The notes under the pieces were generated by a model. It searched no databases and was not told the DNA's origin. It saw nothing but the letters and a program-made list of their open reading frames with translations. A DNA stretch of 64,000 nt, taken from contig CAVEVQ010000009.1 of the NCBI GenBank assembly GCA_963619325.1, positions 1 through 64,000 on the forward strand, written 5' to 3'. Origin of the DNA: UBA1181 sp963619325. Its GTDB lineage: Bacteria; Bacteroidota; Bacteroidia; Bacteroidales; Paludibacteraceae. This document shows, piece by piece, positions 8,022-16,437 of the stretch. Within the stretch, counting starts at the first letter, position 1. Each line of letters opens with the position of its first letter. The position numbers and the translations under genes are program-made.

Positions 8022-10553
8022 ATGGGAAAAATAGATTTTAAGAAATTCTTGCCGTATGTGGCGATTTTCGCACTGTTTGTGCTGGCATCTGCCATCTATT
8101 TCACACCCGCCTTGAAAGGTGAGGTCATCTATGCGGGCGATAATGTGAACGCACGTGCTGCCTATCAAGAATGTGTCAACTATCATGAAGAGACGGGCGA
8201 CTATTCTTATTGGGTAGGTAGTATGTTCTCTGGTATGCCTAATTATCAGATTGGGGGCGGAGGAACGACGGATATTACCGTTTACAAGATTCTTTATCCG
8301 CTTTGCAAGTTAGGTACTTGGGGCTTGCGTAATACTGCTGTTTTGTTTTTTTATTATCTGTTGACTTTCTTTCTACTGCTCCGAGCTTTTAAAGTCGATA
8401 AATGGATCAGTGTTGCAGGTGCGTTTGCAATTTCGCTCTCCAGCTATTTCTTCGTGGTTATCGCGGCTCAGCATCACGGAAAGTGTTATTCTATCACCTG
8501 GATGTCGTTGGTCATTGTCGGTTTTTTGCTGATATATCAAAAAAAATATGGTTGGGGTGCCCTGATGGTGATGTTCTTCACGTTCCTCGGCTTCTATCGC
8601 CATCCTCAGATGTCCTATTATATATGTATGCTTATCGGTATCCTTGCCCTTGCTGAACTCTATAAGGCTTGGAAGGAGAAAGCATGGAAACATTTAGGTG
8701 TTGCAACGGTCGTCTTTGCAGGTTCTTTCCTTGTCGGTTTGGGCATGGGTAGCATCAATATGTTCTCTAACCTTGAATATGCGGAACAAACGATGCGTGG
8801 TGGTCATTCTGACCTTCAAAAGGATAACGACGCCGCGAATAAGACGAAGGGGTTGGATCTTGACTATGCCACGGCTTGGAGCTACGGAATAGACGAGACG
8901 ATGACGCTCCTTATTCCGAATTTCGAGGGCGCCGCAAGTGGATACAATTTGGGTGAGAAATCCGACCTGTATAAAACAATGACGAGTTTGGGCGTCCAAA
9001 AGAGGGCCGCTAAGCAATTCTGTCAAAATGCACCGACTTATCGCGGAGAGAAGGCTTTTACTTCAGGACCAGTTTACGCGGGTGCTATCGTAATCTTCCT
9101 CTTTGTTTTGGCTCTTTTCTTGGTGAAAGGCCCATACAAGTGGGCGCTTATCGTAGCCACTCTCTTCTCTGTCTTCCTGGCTTGGGGACACAACATGATG
9201 TGGCTGACGGAACTGTTTTTCAATTATTTCCCTTCTTACAGCAAGTTCCGTGCTGTTGAGAGTATCTTGATTGTGGCTGAAATCACCATTCCTCTGTTGG
9301 GATTCCTCGCTCTAAAGGAAATATCAGAGAAAAATGTTGATTATTCGATTTTGAAGAAAAATATACTTGTTTCCGCTGGTATTACGGCAGGAATCTGTCT
9401 AATTGTTGCGCTTTTCAGTGGCGCAATTGATGTTACTTCGTCTTACGATGCTTCTTGGAGTGCCAATATTCCGAATGAAATCTACAATGCCATTTTAGAC
9501 CAACGTACGGCGATGATCAAATCTGATGCTTGGCGTTCTTTCGTCTTTGTCCTTTTGGGTGCCGCTCTGACTTATCTCTTCGCCCGTCATATTTATGAGA
9601 AAAAACAAGAAAATGCGGTTGTTTGGTATGGTCTAGGTTTGGCTGCCTTGATTATTGCTGATATGTGGACGGTCGACAAACGTTTCTGCAACAATGACCA
9701 GTTTGTCCCTGAGAAGAATTTTGACAAAACCTTTGAAATGTTGCCTTATGAGAAGGAGATATTGCAAGATACGACGCATTTCCGCGTACTCAACCTCGCA
9801 ACGAACACTTTCAACGAGGCGCGTACAAGTTACTATTTAAAGTCTATTGGCGGATACAACGCGGCCAAACTTCGTCGCTATCAAGACTTAATCGACGAAC
9901 ATATAGCTCCAGAGATGAGTCCGTTGCTCCGCTCTATCGCAGAGTCGAATGCGTTCACTACGGCGAAGGTGAATGCTGACAGCCTCTTCCCTGTCTTGAA
10001 TATGCTGAACATGAAATATGCCATTGTTCCGCTTCAGACGGGCGACCAAATTCCAGTCGAAAATCCTTACACGATGGGCAATGCCTGGTTTGTCGACACA
10101 CTCAAAGTGGTTGAAAATGCGAATGAAGAGTCTGATGCTTTGCGCACAATCAATTTGCACACCACTGCCGTCTTGGATAAGTCGTTCGAGAAATATGCTG
10201 CTAATGCGGTAACTCCTCACGATAGCGCTGCTACCATTGAGTTGACGAAATACACCCCTCATTACATTGATTACACAGCTCATTTGTCGACAGACAAAAC
10301 GGTTGTCTTCTCCGAAATCTATTATCCATACGGTTGGCATGCTATTGTCGATGGTGTTGAGGCTCCTATCTTCAGAGTAAACTACATGCTCCGTGCGATC
10401 AACCTTACCGCAGGCGACCATACTATTCGCCTCTCTTTCGATCCTGAAAGTGTAGAGATGGGTAATAGACTCTCCCTCGTCTGTCTCGCCATTTTAGGTC
10501 TGACATTGATGGCCACTGTGGGGTATGAGATTTATAAAAGAAAGAAAGAGTGA
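8022..10553 (+). CDS. YfhO-family polytopic membrane protein
   Basis: 843-residue integral membrane protein. The first segment (about 10-28) is followed by a conserved periplasmic-type stretch (ALKGEVIYAGDN, then MFSGMPNYQIGG), then many further hydrophobic segments to about residue 560, and a C-terminal soluble beta-rich domain (about 565-810) ending with one more membrane segment and a basic tail (YEIYKRKKE). This architecture matches the YfhO family, thought to be GT-C-like enzymes acting on lipid-linked sugars at the envelope; in Gram-positives YfhO glycosylates lipoteichoic acid, and the Bacteroidetes substrate is unknown. It is flanked by terminators, so probably transcribed alone. Confidence 0.85.
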   Translation: MGKIDFKKFLPYVAIFALFVLASAIYFTPALKGEVIYAGDNVNARAAYQECVNYHEETGDYSYWVGSMFSGMPNYQIGGGGTTDITVYKILYPLCKLGTWGLRNTAVLFFYYLLTFFLLLRAFKVDKWISVAGAFAISLSSYFFVVIAAQHHGKCYSITWMSLVIVGFLLIYQKKYGWGALMVMFFTFLGFYRHPQMSYYICMLIGILALAELYKAWKEKAWKHLGVATVVFAGSFLVGLGMGSINMFSNLEYAEQTMRGGHSDLQKDNDAANKTKGLDLDYATAWSYGIDETMTLLIPNFEGAASGYNLGEKSDLYKTMTSLGVQKRAAKQFCQNAPTYRGEKAFTSGPVYAGAIVIFLFVLALFLVKGPYKWALIVATLFSVFLAWGHNMMWLTELFFNYFPSYSKFRAVESILIVAEITIPLLGFLALKEISEKNVDYSILKKNILVSAGITAGICLIVALFSGAIDVTSSYDASWSANIPNEIYNAILDQRTAMIKSDAWRSFVFVLLGAALTYLFARHIYEKKQENAVVWYGLGLAALIIADMWTVDKRFCNNDQFVPEKNFDKTFEMLPYEKEILQDTTHFRVLNLATNTFNEARTSYYLKSIGGYNAAKLRRYQDLIDEHIAPEMSPLLRSIAESNAFTTAKVNADSLFPVLNMLNMKYAIVPLQTGDQIPVENPYTMGNAWFVDTLKVVENANEESDALRTINLHTTAVLDKSFEKYAANAVTPHDSAATIELTKYTPHYIDYTAHLSTDKTVVFSEIYYPYGWHAIVDGVEAPIFRVNYMLRAINLTAGDHTIRLSFDPESVEMGNRLSLVCLAILGLTLMATVGYEIYKRKKE

Positions 10554-10591
10554 TGAACAAATTGTTCTGTTGAAAGTAAAAAATTGAAAGT

Positions 10592-10627
10592 AAAAAAAGG
10601 TGTGCTACTTGGTAGTACACCTTTTTT
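10592..10627. terminator. Bidirectional hairpin terminator between convergent genes
   Basis: AAAAAAGGTGT...CTAC pairs with GTAG...ACACCTTTTTT, with A- and T-rich flanks on both sides. It can serve the YfhO-family gene on plus and yfcE on minus. Just upstream is a short tandem duplication of TTGAAAGTAAAAAA. Confidence 0.8.
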
Positions 10628-10654
10628 CTAAGTAGATTTATATTAAACTCTATC

Positions 10655-11194
10655 TTAAATCCTAATTTTCCTTAATTCACTCCCTTCCAAATTCAAGATT
10701 CTCATCTCTCCTTCTTCCATTATGCAAAATGTCCCTGCATTGCCTCCTTTGGGGAAGGTGGGCGAACCTGTGTTGCAAATCGCCGTCTCGCCTTGTCTCT
10801 CTAATTTCCAAAGGTGGGTATGACCATATACAACAACGTCGAAGTGTCCTTTGGGCATCTGTTCTTCATTGTATAGATGGCCATGGGTTAGAAACAGTTT
10901 TTTGCCGTTGTCGCACAACATCATATAGTCGGATAGGATAGGGAAGTCTAACAACATCTGGTCTACCTCCGAATCGCAATTGCCTCTCACTGCCATTACT
11001 TGGTCGCTCATCGAGTTCAATCGCTTGGCTACTGCTTGTGGGTCTAATCCCTCTGGCAACCCGTTCCTCGGGCCATAGTTGAGTATATCTCCCAATAACA
11101 ACAACATGTCACAGTGCATCTCCTGATAATGCTTCAGCACTGTCTCAAGAGACTTTATCGACCCGTGTATGTCTGATACAATTAAGTATTTCAT
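10655..11194 (-). CDS. yfcE: YfcE-like metallophosphoesterase
   Basis: 179-residue cytosolic calcineurin-like phosphodiesterase. Metal-binding motifs appear in order: SDIHGS near the N-terminus, LGDILNYGP, GNCDSEVD, THGHLYN, and GHTHLWK, the set expected for the YfcE group of manganese-dependent phosphodiesterases. The physiological substrate is not established for the family. The frame is open upstream to 11257, but those 21 residues precede the usual MKYLIVSD start, so the ATG at 11194 is preferred. Likely co-transcribed with the bactofilin and pheS genes upstream. Confidence 0.88.
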   Translation of the reverse strand: MKYLIVSDIHGSIKSLETVLKHYQEMHCDMLLLLGDILNYGPRNGLPEGLDPQAVAKRLNSMSDQVMAVRGNCDSEVDQMLLDFPILSDYMMLCDNGKKLFLTHGHLYNEEQMPKGHFDVVVYGHTHLWKLERQGETAICNTGSPTFPKGGNAGTFCIMEEGEMRILNLEGSELRKIRI

Positions 11195-11301
11195 TTTTGT
11201 TGGTTGCTTTGAAGCATTGCGCGTAGCCCTTACAAGTATGTAAAAAAGGCACCACAATCATCTTGCAGTGCTTCTTTATTTCTTTTGATTAAGTATATAC
11301 A

Positions 11302-11664
11302 CTATTTCTTTTCCTGCTGCTTGTTTCCTGCCTTGCTCATGTCGCAAGTCCCAGTGAAAACTGCTTGAGGTTCGATAGAAAGTACTTTCGTGTCTATGTC
11401 TCCTTCTATCTTCGCTGTGGATTTCAGTGTCAATGTGTCGCTGACGTGTAATGTGCCTTTCACATACCCCATAACGACCGCATTGGCGCAGGTCAAAGTC
11501 CCATTCATGACTCCTTTTGTTCCGATAATCATCATCCCTTTACATTCCACGGTGCCATCTATGGTTCCATCAAGACGGAAATCGCTCTCTGCATATACGT
11601 CTCCTGTCACCTTTGTGCCGTAGGATAGTGAATTATGCTCATTCCCTACTATCTCTTTTGCCAT
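11302..11664 (-). CDS. Bactofilin (polymer-forming cytoskeletal protein)
   Basis: 120 residues forming the right-handed beta-helix repeat pattern of bactofilins: TKVTGDVYAESDFRLDGTID, then GTVECKGMMIIGTKGVMNGTL, VKGTLHVSDTLTLKSTAKIEGDI. These proteins polymerise without nucleotide at the inner membrane and help shape cells or localise wall enzymes. Short disordered N- and C-terminal tails (ending KQQEKK) flank the core, as usual. It lies between pheS and yfcE, all minus strand. No M23 peptidase partner, often linked with bactofilins, is adjacent. Confidence 0.9.
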   Translation of the reverse strand: MAKEIVGNEHNSLSYGTKVTGDVYAESDFRLDGTIDGTVECKGMMIIGTKGVMNGTLTCANAVVMGYVKGTLHVSDTLTLKSTAKIEGDIDTKVLSIEPQAVFTGTCDMSKAGNKQQEKK

Positions 11665-11722
11665 ACTTGTTTCTTGGTATTATTTAATTAATATGTTTCT
11701 TCGATCTTCAGTGCGCTATCAG

Positions 11723-12742
11723 TTAGTAGGCCGACTTGAATTGGTCAAGGAACCTAATGTCGTTCTCCGAGAACATGCGCAAGTCTTTTACTTGGTATTT
11801 CAAGTTTGTGATACGTTCTACACCCATGCCAAAGGCGTAACCTGTGTATTCTTTGCTGTCTATTCCACAACTTTCCAACACGTTAGGGTCTACCATTCCA
11901 CATCCTAAGATTTCCACCCATCCTGTGTATTTGCAGAAGCCACATCCTTCTCCTCCACAAAGGTTGCATGAAATGTCCATCTCAGCGGATGGTTCCGTGA
12001 ATGGGAAATATGATGGGCGAAGTCTGATTTTCGTGCCTTCTCCAAACATCTCTTTTGCGAAATATAACAATGCTTGCTTCAGGTCGGCGAATGATACGTT
12101 CTTGTCGATGTAGAGACCCTCTACCTGGTGGAAAAAACAGTGCGCACGGTAGGAGATAGCCTCGTTTCTGTAAACACGTCCCGGACAAAGAACACGAATC
12201 GGAGGCTTTTGAGTGGTCATTATGCGAGATTGCACGGACGACGTGTGGGTGCGAAGTAAAACGTCTGGATTTCGTGTGATGAAGAACGTGTCTTGCATGT
12301 CGCGCGCTGGATGCTCTGGCGGAAAGTTTAATGCCGAGAAAACGTGCCAATCATCTTCCACTTCGGGCCCTTCTGCCACGGTGAACCCGATACGACCGAA
12401 AATGTCCGCAATCTCATTCTTCACGATCGAGAGAGGGTGTCGCGTCCCTAACTCTATTGGGTCAGGCGTACGAGTCAGGTCTAACTTGCTCTCTTCGTCT
12501 GATTTCTTGTCAAGCGTCGCTTTTAAGTTGTTGATCTTCTCCTGTGTGGTGTTTTTCAACTCGTTCAAAAGTTGACCGACTTCCTTTTTCTGCTCGTTCG
12601 ATACAGTCTTGAAATCGTTGAACAACGCTGAAATCTCACCTTTCTTACTTAGATATTTTATTCTGACAGTCTCCAAGTCCTCTTTTGTGGCAACTTGCAG
12701 ATTTTTAACTTCATCTAAAAGTTGTTTTATACGTTCTTTCAT
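11723..12742 (-). CDS. pheS: Phenylalanyl-tRNA synthetase alpha subunit
   Basis: Charges tRNA-Phe as part of the alpha2-beta2 enzyme; pheT is not in this window. 339 residues: N-terminal coiled coil (about 1-85), then the class II catalytic core with GTRHPLSIVKNE, GFTVAEGPEVEDDWHVF, motif 2 RVYRNEAISYRAHCFFHQVEG, and motif 3 FGMGVERI. The frame is open to 12790, but the ATG at 12742 gives the family-typical start (MKERIKQLLDEV), is preceded by AGAAAG, and lies just downstream of a TACATTTG promoter element at 12766-12773 that the longer version would swallow. Confidence 0.95.
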   Translation of the reverse strand: MKERIKQLLDEVKNLQVATKEDLETVRIKYLSKKGEISALFNDFKTVSNEQKKEVGQLLNELKNTTQEKINNLKATLDKKSDEESKLDLTRTPDPIELGTRHPLSIVKNEIADIFGRIGFTVAEGPEVEDDWHVFSALNFPPEHPARDMQDTFFITRNPDVLLRTHTSSVQSRIMTTQKPPIRVLCPGRVYRNEAISYRAHCFFHQVEGLYIDKNVSFADLKQALLYFAKEMFGEGTKIRLRPSYFPFTEPSAEMDISCNLCGGEGCGFCKYTGWVEILGCGMVDPNVLESCGIDSKEYTGYAFGMGVERITNLKYQVKDLRMFSENDIRFLDQFKSAY

Positions 12743-12765
12743 ACTTTCTAATCGGCTTTTGTACG

Positions 12766-12773
12766 CAAATGTA
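12766..12773 (-). promoter_or_regulatory. Putative -7 element (TACATTTG) for pheS
   Basis: On the minus strand TACATTTG fits TAnnTTTG and predicts a transcript start about 20 nt before the ATG at 12742. A TTTG lies upstream but 24 bp away, longer than ideal. It overlaps the divergent promoter of the histidine kinase gene. Confidence 0.55.
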
Positions 12774-12782
12774 TCATTTTTC

Positions 12783-12813
12783 TTTGGCATACGCTCGCAA
12801 AAAAATATATTTG
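12783..12813 (+). promoter_or_regulatory. Bacteroidetes-type promoter for the histidine kinase gene
   Basis: TTTG at 12783-12786, a 19-bp spacer, then TATATTTG at 12806-12813 match the two-part consensus. The start codon is 26 bp downstream. Confidence 0.7.
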
Positions 12814-12838
12814 TTGATGAACACTAAAAGAAATGTAG

Positions 12839-13972
12839 ATGAATTGGATTGGTTTTTTTGTGAGTAAACTAAAAGTTAATACTCTCCCGATACTTTTTTG
12901 GATAGCTGTCTTTGTCTTATTGACCATCAGTAACGCTTCTTTTGATCTTATTCTGTCTGTCATTATTTCCTCTGTCTTGACATTCGGTATGCTATTCGTT
13001 GTTATTGTGTGCAAGTGGGTGTTGATTCCTCGTTTGTACAAATGGTTCGCTGTTTTCTTGCTGACTTCTATCTTGTTTGTTGCCGTCTTTGCTCGTGTTT
13101 CTTCTTTTATTTTAGATGAGGTTACAATTTCTTATATTGATAAAACGGGAATGAACCATCAAGAGGAAAAGTCTCTGCTTGATATAGAGTTGCCTTCTGA
13201 AACGAAGTCTTTTTTTGAAGAACATGGTATGATAGAAAAGGATCGTCTCTCCCTCTCAACTTCTTGGAAAGCCTTTATCCTTTATATCGGTGCGTTTGTC
13301 TTTTCTCTCATGACCTATTATCGTAAAAGGGCAGAGGAAATCGAAACGCAAAAAGCTCATATTCTCCAGGAAAAAATGCAGATGGAGTTGAATTTCCTGC
13401 GTTCTCAGATTAACCCTCATTTTCTGTTTAATGCGCTGAATAATATATATTCAATGATTTACACAGGTGATAAACATGCTGCCGATTGTGTGTTGTCTCT
13501 CTCTGAAATGTTGAGGTATGTTACATACGAATCTAAGGAAAATCGCATTTTGCTCTCTGGCGAAGTGGTCTATTTGGAAAACTATATCGAATTTCAACGG
13601 TATAGTTACGAGGAGGATATTAATGTTACGTTTGAGAAGAATCTGAAAGGTGAACAAATCTATATCGCTCCGATGTTACTCCAGCCATTTGTTGAGAATG
13701 CGTTCAAATACAGTGGTATAAGTCAACAAGAGGAGAATGCCTTTATCCATATCAAATTAGACGCTGATAACGATAAAATGGTCTTCTACATTGAAAATTC
13801 AATAAGGAAAACGAAAAAGGAAGATAAGACGAAGAGGGGAATTGGTATTGAAAATGTAAAAAAACGTTTGGATTTGTTGTATTTAAATAACTATTCGTTG
13901 AATATAGATGAAGATTCTGCGATTTATAAACTTACTTTATGTATAGATTTAACGGCTGATGTGGTCTGCTAA
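12839..13972 (+). CDS. LytS/YehU-type sensor histidine kinase
   Basis: 377-residue membrane sensor kinase. Three hydrophobic segments cluster in the first 90 residues, a short extracytoplasmic loop follows (about 93-145), and another segment lies near 143-160. The phosphoacceptor region is of the His_kinase (LytS) type: LNFLRSQINPHFLFNALNNIY near residues 184-204, with the His in NPHF. The ATPase part shows LLQPFVENAFKYSG near 280 (N-box) and GIGIENVKKRL near 335 (G-box). It is followed 46 bp later by its LytTR response regulator, so the pair is a two-component system. The signal is unknown; the loop lacks a recognised sensor domain. Confidence 0.92.
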   Translation: MNWIGFFVSKLKVNTLPILFWIAVFVLLTISNASFDLILSVIISSVLTFGMLFVVIVCKWVLIPRLYKWFAVFLLTSILFVAVFARVSSFILDEVTISYIDKTGMNHQEEKSLLDIELPSETKSFFEEHGMIEKDRLSLSTSWKAFILYIGAFVFSLMTYYRKRAEEIETQKAHILQEKMQMELNFLRSQINPHFLFNALNNIYSMIYTGDKHAADCVLSLSEMLRYVTYESKENRILLSGEVVYLENYIEFQRYSYEEDINVTFEKNLKGEQIYIAPMLLQPFVENAFKYSGISQQEENAFIHIKLDADNDKMVFYIENSIRKTKKEDKTKRGIGIENVKKRLDLLYLNNYSLNIDEDSAIYKLTLCIDLTADVVC

Positions 13973-14018
13973 TTCTTTTGCTTAATCAAACAAAAATTAA
14001 CTGAAAAATGGTGTGGTT

Positions 14019-14747
14019 ATGGAAAATGATATGATAAGAGTCATAATAATTGATGACGAATTTCCTGCTCGTAAGCTTTTATCGGAATATGTGTCTAAAA
14101 TGTCCAATCTTGAGTTGGTTGGCGTCTGCGAGGATGCTATGCGTGCCATGGAATTATTACAGAAAGAAAATGTCGATTTGATCTTGTCCGATATTCAGAT
14201 GCCTGATCTTTCTGGTTTGGATTTCTTCAAGTCTCTGCAAAATAAACCTTTAATCATCTTCACCACAGCCTACAAAGAATATGCTTTGGAGAGTTATGAG
14301 TTGGAGGCTGTTGATTATCTTCTTAAACCAATCCCATTCTCACGTTTCGTTCAGGCTATCAATAAGGTCTCCGAACGTATGAACTTGAAGAGGAATGTTT
14401 CGTCTGCTTCAGCCAACGAGATATCAAAACCTGAAAAGGATTATTTTATGGTGAAGGCTGATTATAAACTTTATCGTATCGATTACGCCAGCCTCATCTA
14501 TATCGAGGGACAAAGTGAGTATGTTACTTTCCACATGAAAGATAAAAAAAGAATCACGGCCTACTACTCCCTGAAGAAATTGGAAGAGGAATTGCCATCC
14601 GACCAATTCATCCGTGTCCATAAGTCGTATATCGTATCTATCGCAAACATTGAGGCTGTAGAGGGTAATATGGTGTTAATCAATGGACAGCGACTTTCAA
14701 TCGGAAAGAACTACAAGGATGCTTTCTTGGAAAAATTAGGGCAATAA
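14019..14747 (+). CDS. LytTR-family response regulator
   Basis: 242 residues. The receiver domain (about 1-120) has the acidic pair at 12-13 (IIDDE), phospho-acceptor Asp58 in ILSDIQMPDLSG, and the conserved Thr and Lys (IFTTAYKEYA, DYLLKPI). The LytTR DNA-binding domain (about 140-242) shows YFMVKADYKLYRIDYASLIYIEGQSEY and FIRVHKSYIVSIANI. It is the cognate partner of the kinase just upstream. The longest frame begins at a GTG at 14013; ATG at 14019 or 14031 is more likely, and 14031 would start directly at MIRVIIIDDE. Target genes cannot be deduced here. Confidence 0.92.
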   Translation: MENDMIRVIIIDDEFPARKLLSEYVSKMSNLELVGVCEDAMRAMELLQKENVDLILSDIQMPDLSGLDFFKSLQNKPLIIFTTAYKEYALESYELEAVDYLLKPIPFSRFVQAINKVSERMNLKRNVSSASANEISKPEKDYFMVKADYKLYRIDYASLIYIEGQSEYVTFHMKDKKRITAYYSLKKLEEELPSDQFIRVHKSYIVSIANIEAVEGNMVLINGQRLSIGKNYKDAFLEKLGQ

Positions 14748-14777
14748 CCGCAAAAAAAAACTGTTTCATGGAAATAG

Positions 14778-14813
14778 AAAAAGGATTGAAGTTGTTACTC
14801 AATCCTTTTTTTT
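14778..14813 (+). terminator. Rho-independent terminator after the LytTR regulator gene
   Basis: AAAAAGGATTGA (14778-14789) pairs with TCAATCCTTTTT, followed by more T. It lies 30 bp after the stop. Confidence 0.88.
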
Positions 14814-14828
14814 ATAACCTGTTCAAAA

Positions 14829-14878
14829 AGGAAACGCGATGCAAAGTTTCACAACTTTGCATCGCGCCGAACGTTTCC
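14829..14878 (-). terminator. Long hairpin downstream of tolC, probable terminator
   Basis: CGCGATGCAAAGT (14835-14847) pairs perfectly with ACTTTGCATCGCG (14854-14866) around a 6-nt loop. An outer GGAAA/TTTCC pairing extends it with a one-sided bulge. On the minus strand the stem runs into CCTTTTTGAAC, consistent with termination of tolC, whose stop is about 75 bp upstream on that strand. Confidence 0.7.
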
Positions 14879-14952
14879 GTTCTAAAAAATGAAAACAAAC
14901 ACTATTATGAAAAAGTTTCTATTTTATAATGAAAAAGAAAACGGGGAATCTA

Positions 14953-16266
14953 CTACTCAATAGCAACTGCGATACCTTGATAGATATTCAAAAGCTGAAT
15001 ATTCAGAAGTGCGGTGTACTTAGCTTGGATTGTCGCCTGTTGGGCTGTGAGGAGTGAGTTCTTTTCGCTGAGCATTTCAAAAGGTGTTTTAGCTCCTAAC
15101 GTGTATTTCTCACTCGTTAACTCATAACTCGTTTCCATCGCTTCTTCATTGGCTTTCGCTGCTACATAACTCTGCTGCGCTGCGACCGCATCGTTGTGCG
15201 AAGTCTCAATGAGTTTCTTTAAATCATCCTTCACTTTCTCTAAAGTGAGCGAACTCATCGTTTTCTCCAAATAGGCTTTCTGTTTTTCAGACTTTCTGTT
15301 TCGGTTGTCTAAGATAGAGTAACTCAGTGTTACACCCACACTCTCGCCGAAATTTTGCTTTATTTGTTCGCTTGTCGAGAGTTCTGCTGTCGAATTATGG
15401 CCTGTCCCGACATTTGCTTGCAAACTAATGTTAGGATAGTAGCCCGACTTCGCAACTTTTATGTTCAAGTCTGACATCGTCTCCTCCAACTCTGCTGCTC
15501 GAACATCGGGTCTCGTCTGCAATGCGATATCGTATGCCTCCGCTTTCGTCGGCAAGGCTACTAACACAGCCTCTTCCGAAATTTCAGGAGTGTAGACATC
15601 CATATCTTCGCCATCAAGCCTTAACAATAGTTTCAAATTCAATTTGGCCTCTGTCAAATCGTTTTCTGCAACCACTAATTGGTATTTCTCTTTGGCATAT
15701 TGCGCCTCAATTTGTGCAAAATCACTTTTTGAGATAGAACCTGCTTCATAGAGATTTTTGCTACGATCATACTCTGCTTCTGCAACTTCCAACGAACTCT
15801 GCTTCGTCTTCAAATTCTCTACAGCGTATAGCACCTGGATGTAGTAGGTTACAACTAAAACTTTAACGTTTTCTTCCGTCTCATCAACATTAACTGAGTC
15901 TATGCGCTCTTGCAACAACTGCTTTTTAATGTTGTATTTCCGCTTGAACCCGTTGAAGACAGTCCACGAGGCATTCAAATTGTAGTTGCCGTTGTAGGAG
16001 GTTTTGTCTAAACCTTCTTCTATCCATGGACTGTTGCTCAAGGCGTGCGAGGTAGAGAAATTCAGACTCGGCTGCCATTGCGCCTTCGCTAATTTCGTGT
16101 CTACTTGTCCTTCAAGGATTGTTATCGCTCCTTTTTGCATATCAATGCTCTTCTCCATTGCGTAATCCATACACTTTTGAAGATCCCACGCATCTTCCGC
16201 CGACGCCTGCGTTCCAATTATTGCAAATACACTTGCAAGAAGGCTAATTTTGAAGTTTACTTTCAT
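14953..16266 (-). CDS. tolC: TolC-family outer-membrane efflux protein
   Basis: 437 residues with a Sec signal peptide ending near QASAED. The rest is a duplicated heptad-rich structure typical of outer-membrane factors: WDLQKCMDYAMEKSIDMQKG at the start of repeat one and LPTKAEAYDIALQTRPDVRAAELE at the start of repeat two, with long helical stretches (VKVLVVTYYIQVLYAVENLKT). It would form a trimeric channel-tunnel for type I secretion or RND efflux. No membrane-fusion protein or inner-membrane pump gene is adjacent, so the partner must lie elsewhere. It has its own promoter at 16292-16321 and terminator. The symbol reflects the family, not a specific orthologue. Confidence 0.88.
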   Translation of the reverse strand: MKVNFKISLLASVFAIIGTQASAEDAWDLQKCMDYAMEKSIDMQKGAITILEGQVDTKLAKAQWQPSLNFSTSHALSNSPWIEEGLDKTSYNGNYNLNASWTVFNGFKRKYNIKKQLLQERIDSVNVDETEENVKVLVVTYYIQVLYAVENLKTKQSSLEVAEAEYDRSKNLYEAGSISKSDFAQIEAQYAKEKYQLVVAENDLTEAKLNLKLLLRLDGEDMDVYTPEISEEAVLVALPTKAEAYDIALQTRPDVRAAELEETMSDLNIKVAKSGYYPNISLQANVGTGHNSTAELSTSEQIKQNFGESVGVTLSYSILDNRNRKSEKQKAYLEKTMSSLTLEKVKDDLKKLIETSHNDAVAAQQSYVAAKANEEAMETSYELTSEKYTLGAKTPFEMLSEKNSLLTAQQATIQAKYTALLNIQLLNIYQGIAVAIE

Positions 16267-16291
16267 CTTCTACCTCGTTTTCTGTTCATCG

Positions 16292-16321
16292 CAAATGTAG
16301 GACGCACTTCAACATTTCAAA
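16292..16321 (-). promoter_or_regulatory. Bacteroidetes-type promoter for tolC
   Basis: Minus strand: TTTG (16318-16321), 18-bp spacer, TACATTTG (16292-16299). Both elements match consensus; the predicted transcript has a leader of about 20 nt. Confidence 0.65.
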
Positions 16322-16437
16322 TATTTTATTAGACTATGAAACACATTTAATAGACTAATATTTTCTTATTTCCAAATGTCAAACAAAATTCAGACATGAG
16401 GAAATACTTGTATGTCTTTTAACACTTTTTAACTACA

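Noticed and set aside
9888..10421. 177-codon minus-strand frame within the YfhO-family gene
   Set aside because: Lies entirely antisense to a well-supported gene; composition is not protein-like.
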